This document shows positions 45,147-54,383 of a DNA stretch of 64,000 nucleotides, in pieces. The DNA is from Bacteroidales bacterium (GTDB lineage Bacteria; Bacteroidota; Bacteroidia; Bacteroidales; UBA932): NCBI GenBank assembly GCA_030695025.1, contig JAUYTX010000013.1, positions 1-64,000 on the forward strand. Reading direction: 5' to 3'. The position numbers and the translations under genes were made by a program. The notes beneath the pieces were generated by a model. It had not been told where the DNA came from and searched no databases. It worked only from the letters and a program-made list of their open reading frames with translations. Positions within the stretch are counted from its first letter, which is position 1, and each line of letters opens with the position of its first letter.

Positions 45147-45176
45147 TTTCTACCAATTTAAATAAAATTGTAGAAA
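45147..45176. promoter_or_regulatory. Inverted repeat upstream of the AraC pair
   Basis: TTTCTACCAATTT (45147-45159) and AAATTGTAGAAA (45165-45176) are inverted repeats, with one extra C in the left arm. They lie 20-49 bp upstream of the membrane AraC start. A regulator binding site is plausible, but a simple hairpin cannot be excluded. Confidence 0.45.
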
Positions 45177-45255
45177 GAAAAAACTAAATATCTATGAATC
45201 TGTAATTTATCTGATTCTAGGTTTATTTTCTAATGCTGAATGTGTAAAAGTGGCT

Positions 45256-46155
45256 CTACTTCTTCATTTCATCGAATCCCTGGCCATAAACACCCATTAC
45301 ATTGCCAACAGATAAAAATGCGTTTTTATCGATTTCTCGTACGATTTTAAAAACGAAGTTGCTTTCGGTGCGCCTTACTATCACCATTAGCACCTTACCG
45401 TGCTGCTTTGTGAACCATCCCATGGCGTCAATTACGGTTACGCCGCGGCCAAGTGTGGTTATGCGGTCGGCAATCTCTTCGTGATTTTTTGAGAAGATGA
45501 ATATCTGGATAGATTGTCTGGCGCCTGAGAGTATCAGGTCAATGGTGTAGCTTGTTACCCCTATTAATACATAACCGTAGATTATGGTTGCCACTCGGCT
45601 GCCTAATGAACCTTCGGTTGGGATTAGTATTGCGCTGCCAATGATTATGATGTCCATCATAAGTATTAGCCGGCCGGGTGAGATGTTGCGGTATTTATTG
45701 ATTATGAGGGCTATAATGTCGGTTCCGCCTGAGCTGCCTCCCTGGGTAAAGGTTATGGCTATGCCGGCCCCGGCACAGGCTCCGCCTATAATGGCAGAGA
45801 GCAGCTTGCCGTTCTCTATTGCGATATCCTGAATCAGCTCTGGGGGTATGATTCCGGGAAGGAATTTAAGGAATAGTGTTACGGCAAAAATTGCATAAAC
45901 AGTTTTAAGCCCGAATGTCTTGCCCAGAATCTTAAGGGCAAAGGCAAGCAGAATGATATTAATGATAAAGAATGAGTAGCTTACCTGAAAGCCGGTCATG
46001 TAATATATTATTGCAGAAATGCCTGTAACTCCTCCGCCAACCAGGCCGTTGGGTATAAGAAAAACTACCCAGCCGATAGAATAGAGCAAAAGCCCCAATG
46101 CTATGAGCAGATACTCCTTTATTCCTGTAAAGATTGTTCCGGTTTTCTTCTCCAC
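45256..46155 (-). CDS. YitT-family membrane protein (DUF2179), copy 2
   Basis: A 299-residue inner-membrane protein with five or six hydrophobic segments and a C-terminal DUF2179-like domain (NFVFKIVREIDKNAFLSVGNVMGVYGQGFD). Conserved YitT patterns are IPNGLVGGGVTGISAIIYY and FTQGGSSGGTDIIALIINK. The start codon is GTG at 46155, inside the preceding gene, with an AAAGGAGG Shine-Dalgarno sequence 9 nt upstream (46165-46172). The substrate is unknown. It is paralogous to the gene before it. Confidence 0.85.
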   Translation of the reverse strand: MEKKTGTIFTGIKEYLLIALGLLLYSIGWVVFLIPNGLVGGGVTGISAIIYYMTGFQVSYSFFIINIILLAFALKILGKTFGLKTVYAIFAVTLFLKFLPGIIPPELIQDIAIENGKLLSAIIGGACAGAGIAITFTQGGSSGGTDIIALIINKYRNISPGRLILMMDIIIIGSAILIPTEGSLGSRVATIIYGYVLIGVTSYTIDLILSGARQSIQIFIFSKNHEEIADRITTLGRGVTVIDAMGWFTKQHGKVLMVIVRRTESNFVFKIVREIDKNAFLSVGNVMGVYGQGFDEMKK

Positions 46156-47024
46156 GATATTTTCCCTCCTTTAATCTGATCAAAGCCTTCGCCGTAGACA
46201 CTTGTGATTGACGATACGGTCATGAAGGCGTTTCTGTCTGTGTTTTTAATTATCTCTGTTATCTCCGGCAGTTGCGATTTACGCATCACAATTACCAGTA
46301 CTTTACTTTCTGCCTGAGAGTACCACCCCATTGAGCTGAGTGCTGTAACTCCGCGCTTCATCTCTTTGGTTACCTTCTCTGCTATCTGGGCATATTTTGA
46401 TGAGAAAACAAGTACTTGCACCGATTGTTTATTTCCGGTAAGAATCATGTCTATCACATATGAGAATGATACCATTACAATGTAACCGTAAATTACATCT
46501 GACAGCTCTTTGCCTGGTATGAAATAGACCGAGCCAATTATCACAAGGTCGCACATCAAAAAGACCCTGCCGGGTGATGTCTCTCTAAAACGGCCGATTA
46601 TTAGCGCAATAATGTCGGTACCGCCTGTGCTGCCCCCTTGCAGGAATATCATTCCAATACCTATTCCGCTTAATGTTCCTCCAAGAACTGCATTTATCAG
46701 TTTGTCTTCAATGTCCGACACCCATGGTATGAGTGGCAAAAACTCAAACATAAGCGCAGCCATCGCTATGCAATAGATTGTTTTGAACCCGAATGCCTTG
46801 CCCAGTATTAAAAATCCAATTAAGAGGAGAATTGCGTTAATTATGATGTACGAGTAGGCAACCTGGAATCCGGTTGAGTAGTTGATTACAGATGCAAGTC
46901 CGCTCACTCCTCCGCCTGCTATCTGGTGGGGAATGAGAAAGGCTGTCCAGCTGAAGACAAAAATAAAGAGCCCTGCTGTCATTATAACATAGGACTTTAT
47001 TGTTTTAAATATGCCGTTGTTCAT
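46119..47024 (-). CDS. YitT-family membrane protein (DUF2179), copy 1
   Basis: A 301-residue paralogue of the next gene, with the same pattern: IPHQIAGGGVSGLASVINY, LQGGSTGGTDIIALIIGR and a C-terminal DUF2179-like segment (EIIKNTDRNAFMTVSSITSVYGEGFD). The last residues (GGKISWRRKPEQSLQE) extend over the start of the paralogue, which overlaps it by 37 bp in another frame. It lies 10 bp after phzF-like. The pair looks like a tandem duplication that has diverged. Confidence 0.85.
   Translation of the reverse strand: MNNGIFKTIKSYVIMTAGLFIFVFSWTAFLIPHQIAGGGVSGLASVINYSTGFQVAYSYIIINAILLLIGFLILGKAFGFKTIYCIAMAALMFEFLPLIPWVSDIEDKLINAVLGGTLSGIGIGMIFLQGGSTGGTDIIALIIGRFRETSPGRVFLMCDLVIIGSVYFIPGKELSDVIYGYIVMVSFSYVIDMILTGNKQSVQVLVFSSKYAQIAEKVTKEMKRGVTALSSMGWYSQAESKVLVIVMRKSQLPEITEIIKNTDRNAFMTVSSITSVYGEGFDQIKGGKISWRRKPEQSLQE
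46165..46172 (-). promoter_or_regulatory. Shine-Dalgarno sequence of YitT copy 2
   Basis: On the minus strand this reads AAAGGAGG, the full complement of the 16S rRNA tail, with 9 nt to the GTG start. It is the only strong Shine-Dalgarno I noticed in the window and it lies inside the coding part of the upstream paralogue. Confidence 0.55.
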
Positions 47025-47034
47025 CTGAGCGTTA

Positions 47035-47820
47035 TTAAATGTATATGTGTGAGCGGCTAAAGGTGACTGCTTTACCTTTGATTATCACCCGCTCCTGAGT
47101 GAGGGTAAGGTAGAGTATTCCTCCTCTTTCAGATACCTGTCTTGCATGCAGTTCTGTCTTGCCAAGCCTTTTTGACCAGTATGGAGCCAGAGTGCAGTGC
47201 GCCGATCCTGTAACAGGGTCCTCCAGAATGGTTGCCTGAGGGGTAAAGAATCTTGATACAAAGTCGCAATCGGTGCCGGGGGCAGTTACAATAACCCCTC
47301 CGGGATTGATGTTTATCTCATCAAAAATTCCTCTGTTTATCTCCAGTTGCTCAACCTCTTCCTGCTTTGAGTAGATGAGCATGAAATCGCGGGCTTTATA
47401 GATGTCAATCGGCTTAATGCTAAGACTGTCAAATATCTCGGCAGGGAGTACAGCCTTGTGCCCCTCTCTTATTGGAAAGTTAAGGATGTACATATCTCCA
47501 TCTCTTTTTACTGTCAGTTCACCGGAGAGTGAGCTGAATGTTATCTCATCACCCTGGAAGCCCTCTTCGGTAAAGAGAACATGTGCCGAGGCAAGTGTTG
47601 CGTGTCCGCAAAGGTCCATCTCAATGTCGGGGGTAAACCAGCGGAGGTTGTAGCCGCTGCCCTCGGGTAAAATGTATGCCGTCTCCGGAACGGCGTTCTC
47701 TCTTGCAATTTTAAGCAGAGTCTGGTCGTCCGGCTTTGATTCCAGCATAACAACTACAGCAGGGTTTCCGCAAAAAACCGTCTCTGTAAATGCATCAACC
47801 TGATAAGCTCTTAGTTTCAT
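47035..47820 (-). CDS. PhzF-family isomerase/epimerase-like protein
   Basis: A 261-residue protein with the PhzF signature: an N-terminal LRAYQVDAFTETVFCGNPAVV, the catalytic Glu region in ENAVPETAYILP, then WFTPDIEMDLCGHATLASAHV and, in the second half, DPVTGSAHCTLAPYW. The ATG at 47820 gives the family N-terminus; the in-frame TTG at 47826 is rejected. Its ATG overlaps the leuS stop codon by one base. The substrate is unknown, since the family is broad. Confidence 0.9.
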   Translation of the reverse strand: MKLRAYQVDAFTETVFCGNPAVVVMLESKPDDQTLLKIARENAVPETAYILPEGSGYNLRWFTPDIEMDLCGHATLASAHVLFTEEGFQGDEITFSSLSGELTVKRDGDMYILNFPIREGHKAVLPAEIFDSLSIKPIDIYKARDFMLIYSKQEEVEQLEINRGIFDEININPGGVIVTAPGTDCDFVSRFFTPQATILEDPVTGSAHCTLAPYWSKRLGKTELHARQVSERGGILYLTLTQERVIIKGKAVTFSRSHIYI

Positions 47821-50582
47821 CAGCAAACGATGTTAATAATCTTTTTGGGGACAACAATTATCTTTTTAATGGATGCTCCTGCAAGATATTTGGATGTTTG
47901 TTCGTTCTCTCTTGCAGCGGCCTCTATCTCCGCGGCAGTAAGTGAAGCGGAGAGAGTTAGTTTATACCTCAGTTTTCCGTTGAAGGATACCGGGTATTCA
48001 AAAGAGTCCTCTATTGTGTGTTCTGCATTGAATTCAGGGAAGGCTGCCAGTGATACGCTTTGGGTATGTCCAAGGCGGCTCCAGAGCTCTTCGCTTATGT
48101 GTGGTGCAAATGGAGAGAGCAATATAACCATTGGTTCCAGAATCTCTCTCTTGTTGCAGTTTACTTCGTATAGTTCGTTCAGGGCAATCATAAAGGCACT
48201 CACGCTTGTGTTGAATGAGAAGTTCTCTATGTCTTCCTGAGTCTTTTTAATTAATTTATGGAGTATTTTAAGCTCTGCAGCGGTTGCCCTCTCCTCTGAT
48301 ACACCAAATGTTTTATCTGCAAAGAAGAGCCTCCAGAACCTTTTAAGAAAGCGATGAACTCCGTCTATTCCGTTTGTGTCCCAAGGTTTTGACTGCTCAA
48401 GCGGGCCAAGAAACATCTCGTACATTCTCAGGGTGTCTGCTCCGTAGTTGTCGCAGATGATATCGGGGTTAACAACGTTGAACATAGATTTGCTCATCTT
48501 CTCAACTGCCCATCCGCAGATATATTCATCATTTTCAAGTATGAATTCTGCATCTGCATAATCGGGCATCCACACCTTAAAGGCTGCCAGATCGAGTTTG
48601 TCGTTATGCACGATGTTAACATCAACATGTATCTCGGTTGTGTCGTAGCTATCTTTTAGCCCAAGTGAAACAAACTTATTTGTACCCTTAACTCTGTAAA
48701 CAAAGTTAGAGCGTCCCTGAATCATACCCTGGTTGATAAGCTTGCGGAATGGTTCTGCTTCGCATACCCTGCCTGTGTCGTAAAGAAACTTGTTCCAGAA
48801 CCTTGAGTAAATCAGGTGCCCTGTTGCATGTTCGGTTCCCCCTATGTAGAGGTCAACACTTCTCCAGTATTCATTTGCCTCCTTTGATACAAGTGCGGTG
48901 CTGTTTTGAGGATCCATGTACCTAAGGTAGTATGCGCTGCTGCCGGCAAAACCTGGCATTGTGCTCTTTTCAAGCGGGTAACCGTTGTGTGTCCAGTTTT
49001 CTGCCCTTGCAAGAGGGGGCTCTCCGCTCTCTGTTGGCAGATATTTGTCAATATCCGGAAGTTCAAGTGGTAGCTGATCGTAGGTAAGAGGTACTGCAAT
49101 ATCGTCTTTGTAGTAAATCGGGAATGGCTCTCCCCAGTATCTCTGGCGTGAAAAGATTGCATCTCTTAGTCTGAAGTTTACCTTTCTTTTGCCTAATGCT
49201 CTCCTTTCAACCTCATCAATGGCAGCAGGAATCGCCTCCTTTACAGACATTCCGTTAAGGAAGCCCGAATTGCACATGACTCCCTCTTTAGCATCAAAGC
49301 TCTCCTGAGATATATCGCACCCCTCTATCAGAGGAATTATTGGCAAATTAAAGTGTTTTGCAAAGAAGTAGTCTCTGCTGTCATGTGCAGGAACTGCCAT
49401 GATTGCTCCGGTTCCGTACCCTGCCAGCACATATTCTGATATCCATACAGGTATCTTCTCAAGGGTAAAGGGATTTACCGCATAACTTCCGCTAAAGACT
49501 CCGGTAACCTTTTTGGTTTCGGCCATTCTTTCGCGCTCTGTCTTTCTTGATGCATATTTGATGTACTCGTCAACCTCAGCTTTTTGATCTGCAGTTGTAA
49601 GCCTCTCCACCCATTCGCTCTCAGGTGCAAGGACCATGAAGGTTGCTCCAAAAATGGTATCAGCTCTTGTTGTAAATATCTCAAGATCAAACTCCTCTTT
49701 ACCGTTTGATACCTTAAAAATCATCTCGGCTCCCTGTGATCGTCCAATCCAGTTCCTCTGCATATCTTTGAGTGAATCGGTCCACTCCAGTGTGTCAAGA
49801 TCGTTAAGAAGCCTTTCGGCATAGGCCGAAACCCTCAGTTGCCACTGTTTCATCTTGCGCTGCTCAACAGGATGGCCACCACGAAGTGAAATTCCCTCCT
49901 TTACCTCATCGTTTGCCAGAACAGTTCCAAGTGCCGGGCACCAGTTTACTGAGGTTTCACCAAGATATGCAAGGCGATACTGCATAAGAACTTCTTCCCT
50001 CTCCTTCTCTCCCATTCCATTCCACTCATCTGCTGTGAAAAGGGCTACATCTCCGCAGGCTGCGCAGACATTTTTATTACCATCCGTTTCAAAGATCTTG
50101 ATTAGAGTCTCTATCTTTTGAGCGCTTTGTGTATTGTTGTTGTACCAGTGGGCAAACATTTCGAGAAAAGCCCATTGAGTCCATTTGTAATATTCAGGCT
50201 CACAAGTTCTTACCTCTCTAGACCAGTCATATGAGAAGCCAATTCTATCCAATTGTTCGCGATATCTTGCGATATTTTTTTCGGTTGTTTTGGCCGGGTG
50301 CTGGCCTGTTTGAATTGCATACTGTTCGGCGGGGAGGCCGAATGCATCGTACCCCATCGGGTGAAGTACGTTAAACCCTTTTAATCTTTTGTAACGGCTG
50401 TATATATCACTTGCTATGTAACCAAGAGGGTGTCCTACATGAAGACCTGCTCCCGATGGGTAGGGGAACATGTCCAGTACATAGAATTTTGGTTTTGAAT
50501 TATCCTCTTTAACCTTAAAGGTTTGCTCCTGCGACCAGCGGGACTGCCAGTGCTTTTCAATCTCAAGAAAATTATACTCCAT
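47820..50582 (-). CDS. leuS: Leucyl-tRNA synthetase
   Basis: Charges tRNA-Leu. The 920 residues fit class Ia LeuRS. The HIGH-like motif is HVGHPLGY in [18 protein letters not shown]. The editing domain lies at about 250-440, with [12 protein letters not shown] and VPAHDSRDY. The KMSKS motif is in [11 protein letters not shown]. The protein carries a Cys-bearing insert early in the catalytic domain ([12 protein letters not shown]). It is first in the operon leuS-phzF-like-YitT-YitT and has its own -7 box. Confidence 0.97.
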   Translation of the reverse strand: MEYNFLEIEKHWQSRWSQEQTFKVKEDNSKPKFYVLDMFPYPSGAGLHVGHPLGYIASDIYSRYKRLKGFNVLHPMGYDAFGLPAEQYAIQTGQHPAKTTEKNIARYREQLDRIGFSYDWSREVRTCEPEYYKWTQWAFLEMFAHWYNNNTQSAQKIETLIKIFETDGNKNVCAACGDVALFTADEWNGMGEKEREEVLMQYRLAYLGETSVNWCPALGTVLANDEVKEGISLRGGHPVEQRKMKQWQLRVSAYAERLLNDLDTLEWTDSLKDMQRNWIGRSQGAEMIFKVSNGKEEFDLEIFTTRADTIFGATFMVLAPESEWVERLTTADQKAEVDEYIKYASRKTERERMAETKKVTGVFSGSYAVNPFTLEKIPVWISEYVLAGYGTGAIMAVPAHDSRDYFFAKHFNLPIIPLIEGCDISQESFDAKEGVMCNSGFLNGMSVKEAIPAAIDEVERRALGKRKVNFRLRDAIFSRQRYWGEPFPIYYKDDIAVPLTYDQLPLELPDIDKYLPTESGEPPLARAENWTHNGYPLEKSTMPGFAGSSAYYLRYMDPQNSTALVSKEANEYWRSVDLYIGGTEHATGHLIYSRFWNKFLYDTGRVCEAEPFRKLINQGMIQGRSNFVYRVKGTNKFVSLGLKDSYDTTEIHVDVNIVHNDKLDLAAFKVWMPDYADAEFILENDEYICGWAVEKMSKSMFNVVNPDIICDNYGADTLRMYEMFLGPLEQSKPWDTNGIDGVHRFLKRFWRLFFADKTFGVSEERATAAELKILHKLIKKTQEDIENFSFNTSVSAFMIALNELYEVNCNKREILEPMVILLSPFAPHISEELWSRLGHTQSVSLAAFPEFNAEHTIEDSFEYPVSFNGKLRYKLTLSASLTAAEIEAAARENEQTSKYLAGASIKKIIVVPKKIINIVC

Positions 50583-50604
50583 TTCGCGGCTTTTAAAACA
50601 GCCA

Positions 50605-50612
50605 CAAAAGTA
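50605..50612 (-). promoter_or_regulatory. -7 box of leuS operon
   Basis: On the minus strand this reads TACTTTTG, a perfect TAnnTTTG. It ends 22 nt before the leuS ATG. The upstream M28/TonB gene ends just before it, so leuS is separately transcribed. Confidence 0.6.
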
Positions 50613-50622
50613 ATAAAAATTG

Positions 50623-51933
50623 CTATCTCTTTAGTCTGAATTCTACAGGAAGGGAGATTTTGCTCCTTACCGGCTTACCGCCAATCATTGCTGCTTTCCA
50701 TTTTGGAGAGGCTTTTATAACCCTCACCGCCTCGTCGTCAAGAAGCTGATCTGCCGATTTATTAATTGTGACATTTGTCACCTCACCGTCTTTCTCTACA
50801 ATAAAGTCAACAATTACCCTTCCCTGAATTCCCTCACTGATAGCCTCTGCAGGATATTTCAGGTAGTGATAAACCCATTTAGTCAGGAATACCCTTTCGT
50901 CTCCCTTGTCATAAATTGCTCTTCTGTCAACCTCATTTTGTGAATAGACCATTTCGGGATCATCTTCCGGCACCTCTGCCTGATCTGCAAATACTGTCTT
51001 TTCAAGTGGTTTCTGGGTATTGGCAGCCACCTTCACAAGATTGTATGTAAAGTGAGCAAGATCTTCCATCACGTTGTAATTTAGTTTTTCGGGAGTATCC
51101 CTTACAGTGTGGTAATCTCTGTGTATAAGTGTCGTAAAGAGAACAACCGGTATTCCAAGCGTTGCAAATATTCTGTGGTCACTCGGGAAATAGTCTGTTG
51201 TTCTAATATTCGGAGTAATCATCAGTGGTAAGTCAGCAACATCTTTTAACATTGTAACAAGCTGTGTATGTGGCAATACAGTATATGCCGATACGTTTTG
51301 TCTGCCTGCGGCTCTGCCTACCATATCAAGGTTTATCATTAAAGAGACGTCGTTGATCGGCGCAAAGGCACGATTTGCAAAATACCATGAACCTGTCATT
51401 CCTCTCTCCTCGGAACCGAAGGCTGCAAAGATTACCGAACGGCGAAACTCCATTGAGCTCTCCTTTACCATTCTAGCAACCTCAAGCATTACTGCCACCC
51501 CAGAGGCGTTGTCGTCTGCTCCTGCAAAGATCATAAGAGAGTCCTTGCCATTAATTTTAATAACTGTAGTGCCCAGATGGTCATAATGGGCGCCTATAAG
51601 AATATACTGATCTCTGAGTTTTGGATCCCATCCCTCTACTACACCAATAATGTTGGAAGACTTTAAGGTGTCACCCTCTGCTGCAATAATTGAGAAATCC
51701 TGACCGGGAGAGGGGTACAAAAGGGTAACATCTGCCTTTAGAAACTCCCGCTCTATGTATCTGGCTGCCTTAGCTTCACCTGTAGTACCTGCCTCTCTTC
51801 CCTTGAGCGAGTCTGCTGCCAGTACGGCTACATCTCTTTTCATGCGCAACAGCGTTGCTGATTGAGAGAAAAGCCCTGCATAACATACTGTCAGCAGAGC
51901 TATTGTTATAATAAATCTTTTATTCATAATCAT
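50623..51933 (-). CDS. M28-family peptidase fused to a TonB C-terminal domain
   Basis: A 436-residue exported protein (signal peptide [18 protein letters not shown]). Residues about 35-310 are a zinc aminopeptidase of family M28, with metal ligands in [36 protein letters not shown] and FPSDHRIF. Residues about 345-436 resemble a TonB C-terminal domain ([44 protein letters not shown]). Fusion of a peptidase to a TonB-type domain is unusual. The start at 51933 is used because its ATG overlaps the VOC stop (ATGA). It ends the SPOR-gcvT-PAS-VOC operon. Confidence 0.85.
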   Translation of the reverse strand: MIMNKRFIITIALLTVCYAGLFSQSATLLRMKRDVAVLAADSLKGREAGTTGEAKAARYIEREFLKADVTLLYPSPGQDFSIIAAEGDTLKSSNIIGVVEGWDPKLRDQYILIGAHYDHLGTTVIKINGKDSLMIFAGADDNASGVAVMLEVARMVKESSMEFRRSVIFAAFGSEERGMTGSWYFANRAFAPINDVSLMINLDMVGRAAGRQNVSAYTVLPHTQLVTMLKDVADLPLMITPNIRTTDYFPSDHRIFATLGIPVVLFTTLIHRDYHTVRDTPEKLNYNVMEDLAHFTYNLVKVAANTQKPLEKTVFADQAEVPEDDPEMVYSQNEVDRRAIYDKGDERVFLTKWVYHYLKYPAEAISEGIQGRVIVDFIVEKDGEVTNVTINKSADQLLDDEAVRVIKASPKWKAAMIGGKPVRSKISLPVEFRLKR

Positions 51934-52304
51934 TTCTTTGGTGGTAACACCTCAAGCCAGTAACCATCGGGGTCATTAATAAAATATATGCCCATTCCCG
52001 GATTTTCGTAGCAGATGCACCCCATTTGTGTGTGTTTTTGGTGTGCAGATTCAAAGTCATCGGTACGAAAAGCCAGATGAAACTCATTATCTCCCAAGTT
52101 ATAAGGCCTGTCCCAATCTCTTAGCCATGTAAGTTCCAACTGGTGTTCAGAAGAGCCGTCAGAAAGGTAAACTATTATAAACGAACCATCAGGCTTGGTT
52201 ATTCTTCTCACCTCATCCAGACCCAGAGCCTCTTTATAAAAAGCCATGCTCTTCTCCAGATCCTTTACGTTTATGTTATTGTGAACAAATCTGAATTTTG
52301 CCAT
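51930..52304 (-). CDS. VOC-family protein (glyoxalase I-like)
   Basis: A 124-residue protein with two VOC half-modules: KFRFVHNNINVKDLEKSMAFYKEAL and FHLAFRTDDFESAHQKHTQMG. The metal-type residues His (RFVHNNINV), Glu (HQLELTWL), His (NEFHLAFR) and Glu (DGYWLEVLPP) fit lactoylglutathione lyase. It may detoxify methylglyoxal. The start at 52304 follows the PAS gene by 4 bp; an upstream in-frame start is within the PAS gene. It overlaps the M28/TonB gene by 4 bp. Confidence 0.82.
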   Translation of the reverse strand: MAKFRFVHNNINVKDLEKSMAFYKEALGLDEVRRITKPDGSFIIVYLSDGSSEHQLELTWLRDWDRPYNLGDNEFHLAFRTDDFESAHQKHTQMGCICYENPGMGIYFINDPDGYWLEVLPPKK

Positions 52305-52308
52305 ACCC

Positions 52309-52641
52309 TTATCTTTTAAAGTGTGGTATTTCAACAGGTAACTCTATTGAGAACTCAACAAGTCCTGCAACAGCACCCTCTTTATACCAGGGAGTTTGAT
52401 GTATCAGTTTCTTAATCCCGTTTTTCTCAATAGTGTATGAGTTTGACGTCCCGTTTTGAATCATTTCATGAATCACCTCCCAGGATTTGGCAGCATGGCA
52501 ATCTTTTAGGTTTTTTCCTATCAGATCTCCATATGACTCAAATGTCTTTACAGCCTTGATATTTTGCCATAAGACAATGCCTTCGCAATCGCAGACTGTT
52601 ACGGCGCACGAAAGTTCGTTTGCCCACTCAAAATTTTCCAT
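52309..52641 (-). CDS. Small PAS-domain-like protein
   Basis: A 110-residue protein that looks like a single PAS fold: an N-terminal strand with CAVTVCDCEGIVLWQN, helix AFESYGDLIGKNLKDCH (the IGKN pattern of PAS), then KLIHQTPWYKEGAVAGLVEFSIEL as the C-terminal sheet. No effector domain is present, so any signalling must go through another protein. It lies between gcvT (7 bp) and the VOC gene (4 bp), an unusual place for a stand-alone sensor. Confidence 0.65.
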   Translation of the reverse strand: MENFEWANELSCAVTVCDCEGIVLWQNIKAVKTFESYGDLIGKNLKDCHAAKSWEVIHEMIQNGTSNSYTIEKNGIKKLIHQTPWYKEGAVAGLVEFSIELPVEIPHFKR

Positions 52642-52648
52642 TCAAACT

Positions 52649-53755
52649 TTACTTCTTGTAAAACGGTGCTCTGACAACATTAGCTTTAAGCAGTTTATCC
52701 CTCACCTTGATAAAAATATCTGTGCCGGATTTTGCAAATTCAGGTTTGACATATGCCATACCTACTGCCTTTTTAACTGCCGGGCCCATTGTTCCGGATG
52801 TTACAATACCAATTTCCGTGCCGTTTGCATCGCAAACTTCATATCCGTGTCTTGGAATACCTCTGTCGAGAAGTTCAAAACCAACAAGCTTTCTGGAAAC
52901 ACCACCATCTTTTAGCTTGAGCATATACTCACGGTCGATAAAATCACCCTTTGCTTCGCTGAATTTGGTAATCCATCCCAGACCGGCCTCAATTGGTGAA
53001 GTTGTGTCATCAATATCGTTCCCGTAGAGGCAGAAACCCATCTCAAGACGGAGTGTATCGCGGGCACCGAGACCTATAGGCTTAATGTCAAACTCTTTGC
53101 CGGCCTCAAAAACTGCATTCCAAAGCTTTTCACCATCTTCGTTGGCAACATAAATTTCGCAACCACCCGATCCGGTATATCCTGTTGTAGAGAATATTGC
53201 ATCTTTAATACCAGCTATTGTCAGCTTCTTAAAGGTGTAGTACTCCATATCCTCTACAGTTGTGTCGCAAATCTTTTGCATTGCCTTTAGTGCGAGCGGA
53301 CCCTGAACAGCTAACTGGCAAATTTCGTCAGATGCATTGTACAGCTCTTTGCCCGGTGTAATACCGAATTTGGGAGCATGCTCGCACAGGTGAGCATAAT
53401 CTTTATCAACGTTGGATGCGTTAACAACAAGAAGATAGGTAACGCTGTCTAAGCAGTAAACAAGAAGGTCATCAACAATACCGCCTTTACCGTTGGGAAA
53501 GCAAGAGTATTGAACTTTACCGGGTGTTAGAAGAGATGCGTCGTTAGATGTTACGTATTGGATAAAGGCGAGGGCTTTGGGGCCCTTTACCCAGATTTCA
53601 CCCATGTGGGAGACATCAAAAACCCCAACCTTCTCCCTTACATGGTTGTGCTCTTCGTTAATCCCTACATACTCTACCGGCATATTAAAACCGGCAAAAG
53701 GCACCATTCTGGCACCAAGCTCAATGTGCTTAGCAGTAAATGCTGTTGTTTTCAT
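52649..53755 (-). CDS. gcvT: Aminomethyltransferase (glycine cleavage T protein)
   Basis: Transfers the methylene group from the H protein to tetrahydrofolate in glycine cleavage. The 368 residues are the normal length. Motifs are [14 protein letters not shown] at the N-terminus, [49 protein letters not shown] and [17 protein letters not shown] (with the catalytic Asp in the ARD triplet region). gcvH and gcvP are not in the window. It is the second gene of its operon. Confidence 0.96.
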   Translation of the reverse strand: MKTTAFTAKHIELGARMVPFAGFNMPVEYVGINEEHNHVREKVGVFDVSHMGEIWVKGPKALAFIQYVTSNDASLLTPGKVQYSCFPNGKGGIVDDLLVYCLDSVTYLLVVNASNVDKDYAHLCEHAPKFGITPGKELYNASDEICQLAVQGPLALKAMQKICDTTVEDMEYYTFKKLTIAGIKDAIFSTTGYTGSGGCEIYVANEDGEKLWNAVFEAGKEFDIKPIGLGARDTLRLEMGFCLYGNDIDDTTSPIEAGLGWITKFSEAKGDFIDREYMLKLKDGGVSRKLVGFELLDRGIPRHGYEVCDANGTEIGIVTSGTMGPAVKKAVGMAYVKPEFAKSGTDIFIKVRDKLLKANVVRAPFYKK

Positions 53756-53771
53756 AAATATTTTAATGAAA

Positions 53772-54278
53772 TTATTTTATATGTAATTGTTGTCTTATGT
53801 CGTATATCCAGATATCTCCGTCAAGGTTAAATTTAGACCCCATAAGATCATACATTTTATCATATGCCGCCGAGAGATTTGGGTGAGATGAGACAGAAAC
53901 AAGCCTGAACCCGTTTTTAAAATCAATGGTTAACGGCTTGTAACCGTTCTTTTCCAGCTTTTCGACCATTCCCTTAGCGTTTGAATACTCTCTGAAGCTG
54001 CCGCATATTACGTGATATCTGTTGGTGTTTGACAGGTCAACCATACCTGATGCCTTTGCAAGAGCAAGACTATCCTGAAATGCTCTGCTTACTGAATCCT
54101 CTTTTGCCCTCATTAAAGAGTCTGCTGATCTCTTTTCGGCGATTGCTCTCTCCTGCTCTCTCTTAAGAGCAGCAATGTCTTCTGATGTAGCCATTCCCAA
54201 TTGCTTTCTTGTCCAGTCACATCCGGTAAGAAGCAATGTAACAGCCATAAGCATTGCTATTAATTTTGCCGTTCTCAT
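53772..54278 (-). CDS. SPOR-domain lipoprotein
   Basis: A 168-residue probable lipoprotein (lipobox LLLTGCDW, Cys20). A charged coiled-coil-like stretch ([23 protein letters not shown]) leads to a SPOR domain at about residues 88-160 ([49 protein letters not shown]). SPOR binds peptidoglycan bare of stem peptides and often localises to the division site. It precedes gcvT by 16 bp. Confidence 0.85.
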   Translation of the reverse strand: MRTAKLIAMLMAVTLLLTGCDWTRKQLGMATSEDIAALKREQERAIAEKRSADSLMRAKEDSVSRAFQDSLALAKASGMVDLSNTNRYHVICGSFREYSNAKGMVEKLEKNGYKPLTIDFKNGFRLVSVSSHPNLSAAYDKMYDLMGSKFNLDGDIWIYDIRQQLHIK

Positions 54279-54311
54279 AATTGATTAGTGTTAAGGATTT
54301 TTGTATAGAGA

Positions 54312-54319
54312 CAAAATTA
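54312..54319 (-). promoter_or_regulatory. -7 box of SPOR-gcvT operon
   Basis: On the minus strand this reads TAATTTTG, a match to TAnnTTTG. It ends 33 nt before the ATG at 54278. It is back to back with the DUF389 promoter. Confidence 0.55.
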
Positions 54320-54349
54320 ACATTTTTGGAGCAAAGAGAAAAATAAATG

Positions 54350-54357
54350 TATATTTG
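54350..54357 (+). promoter_or_regulatory. -7 box of DUF389-capA-phoH operon
   Basis: TATATTTG matches TAnnTTTG. A TTTG at 54325-54328 lies 21 nt upstream, a good -33 element and spacing. The ATG follows 26 nt downstream. Confidence 0.7.
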
Positions 54358-54383
54358 GTAACGGTTTTTAAAAACACAATCAT

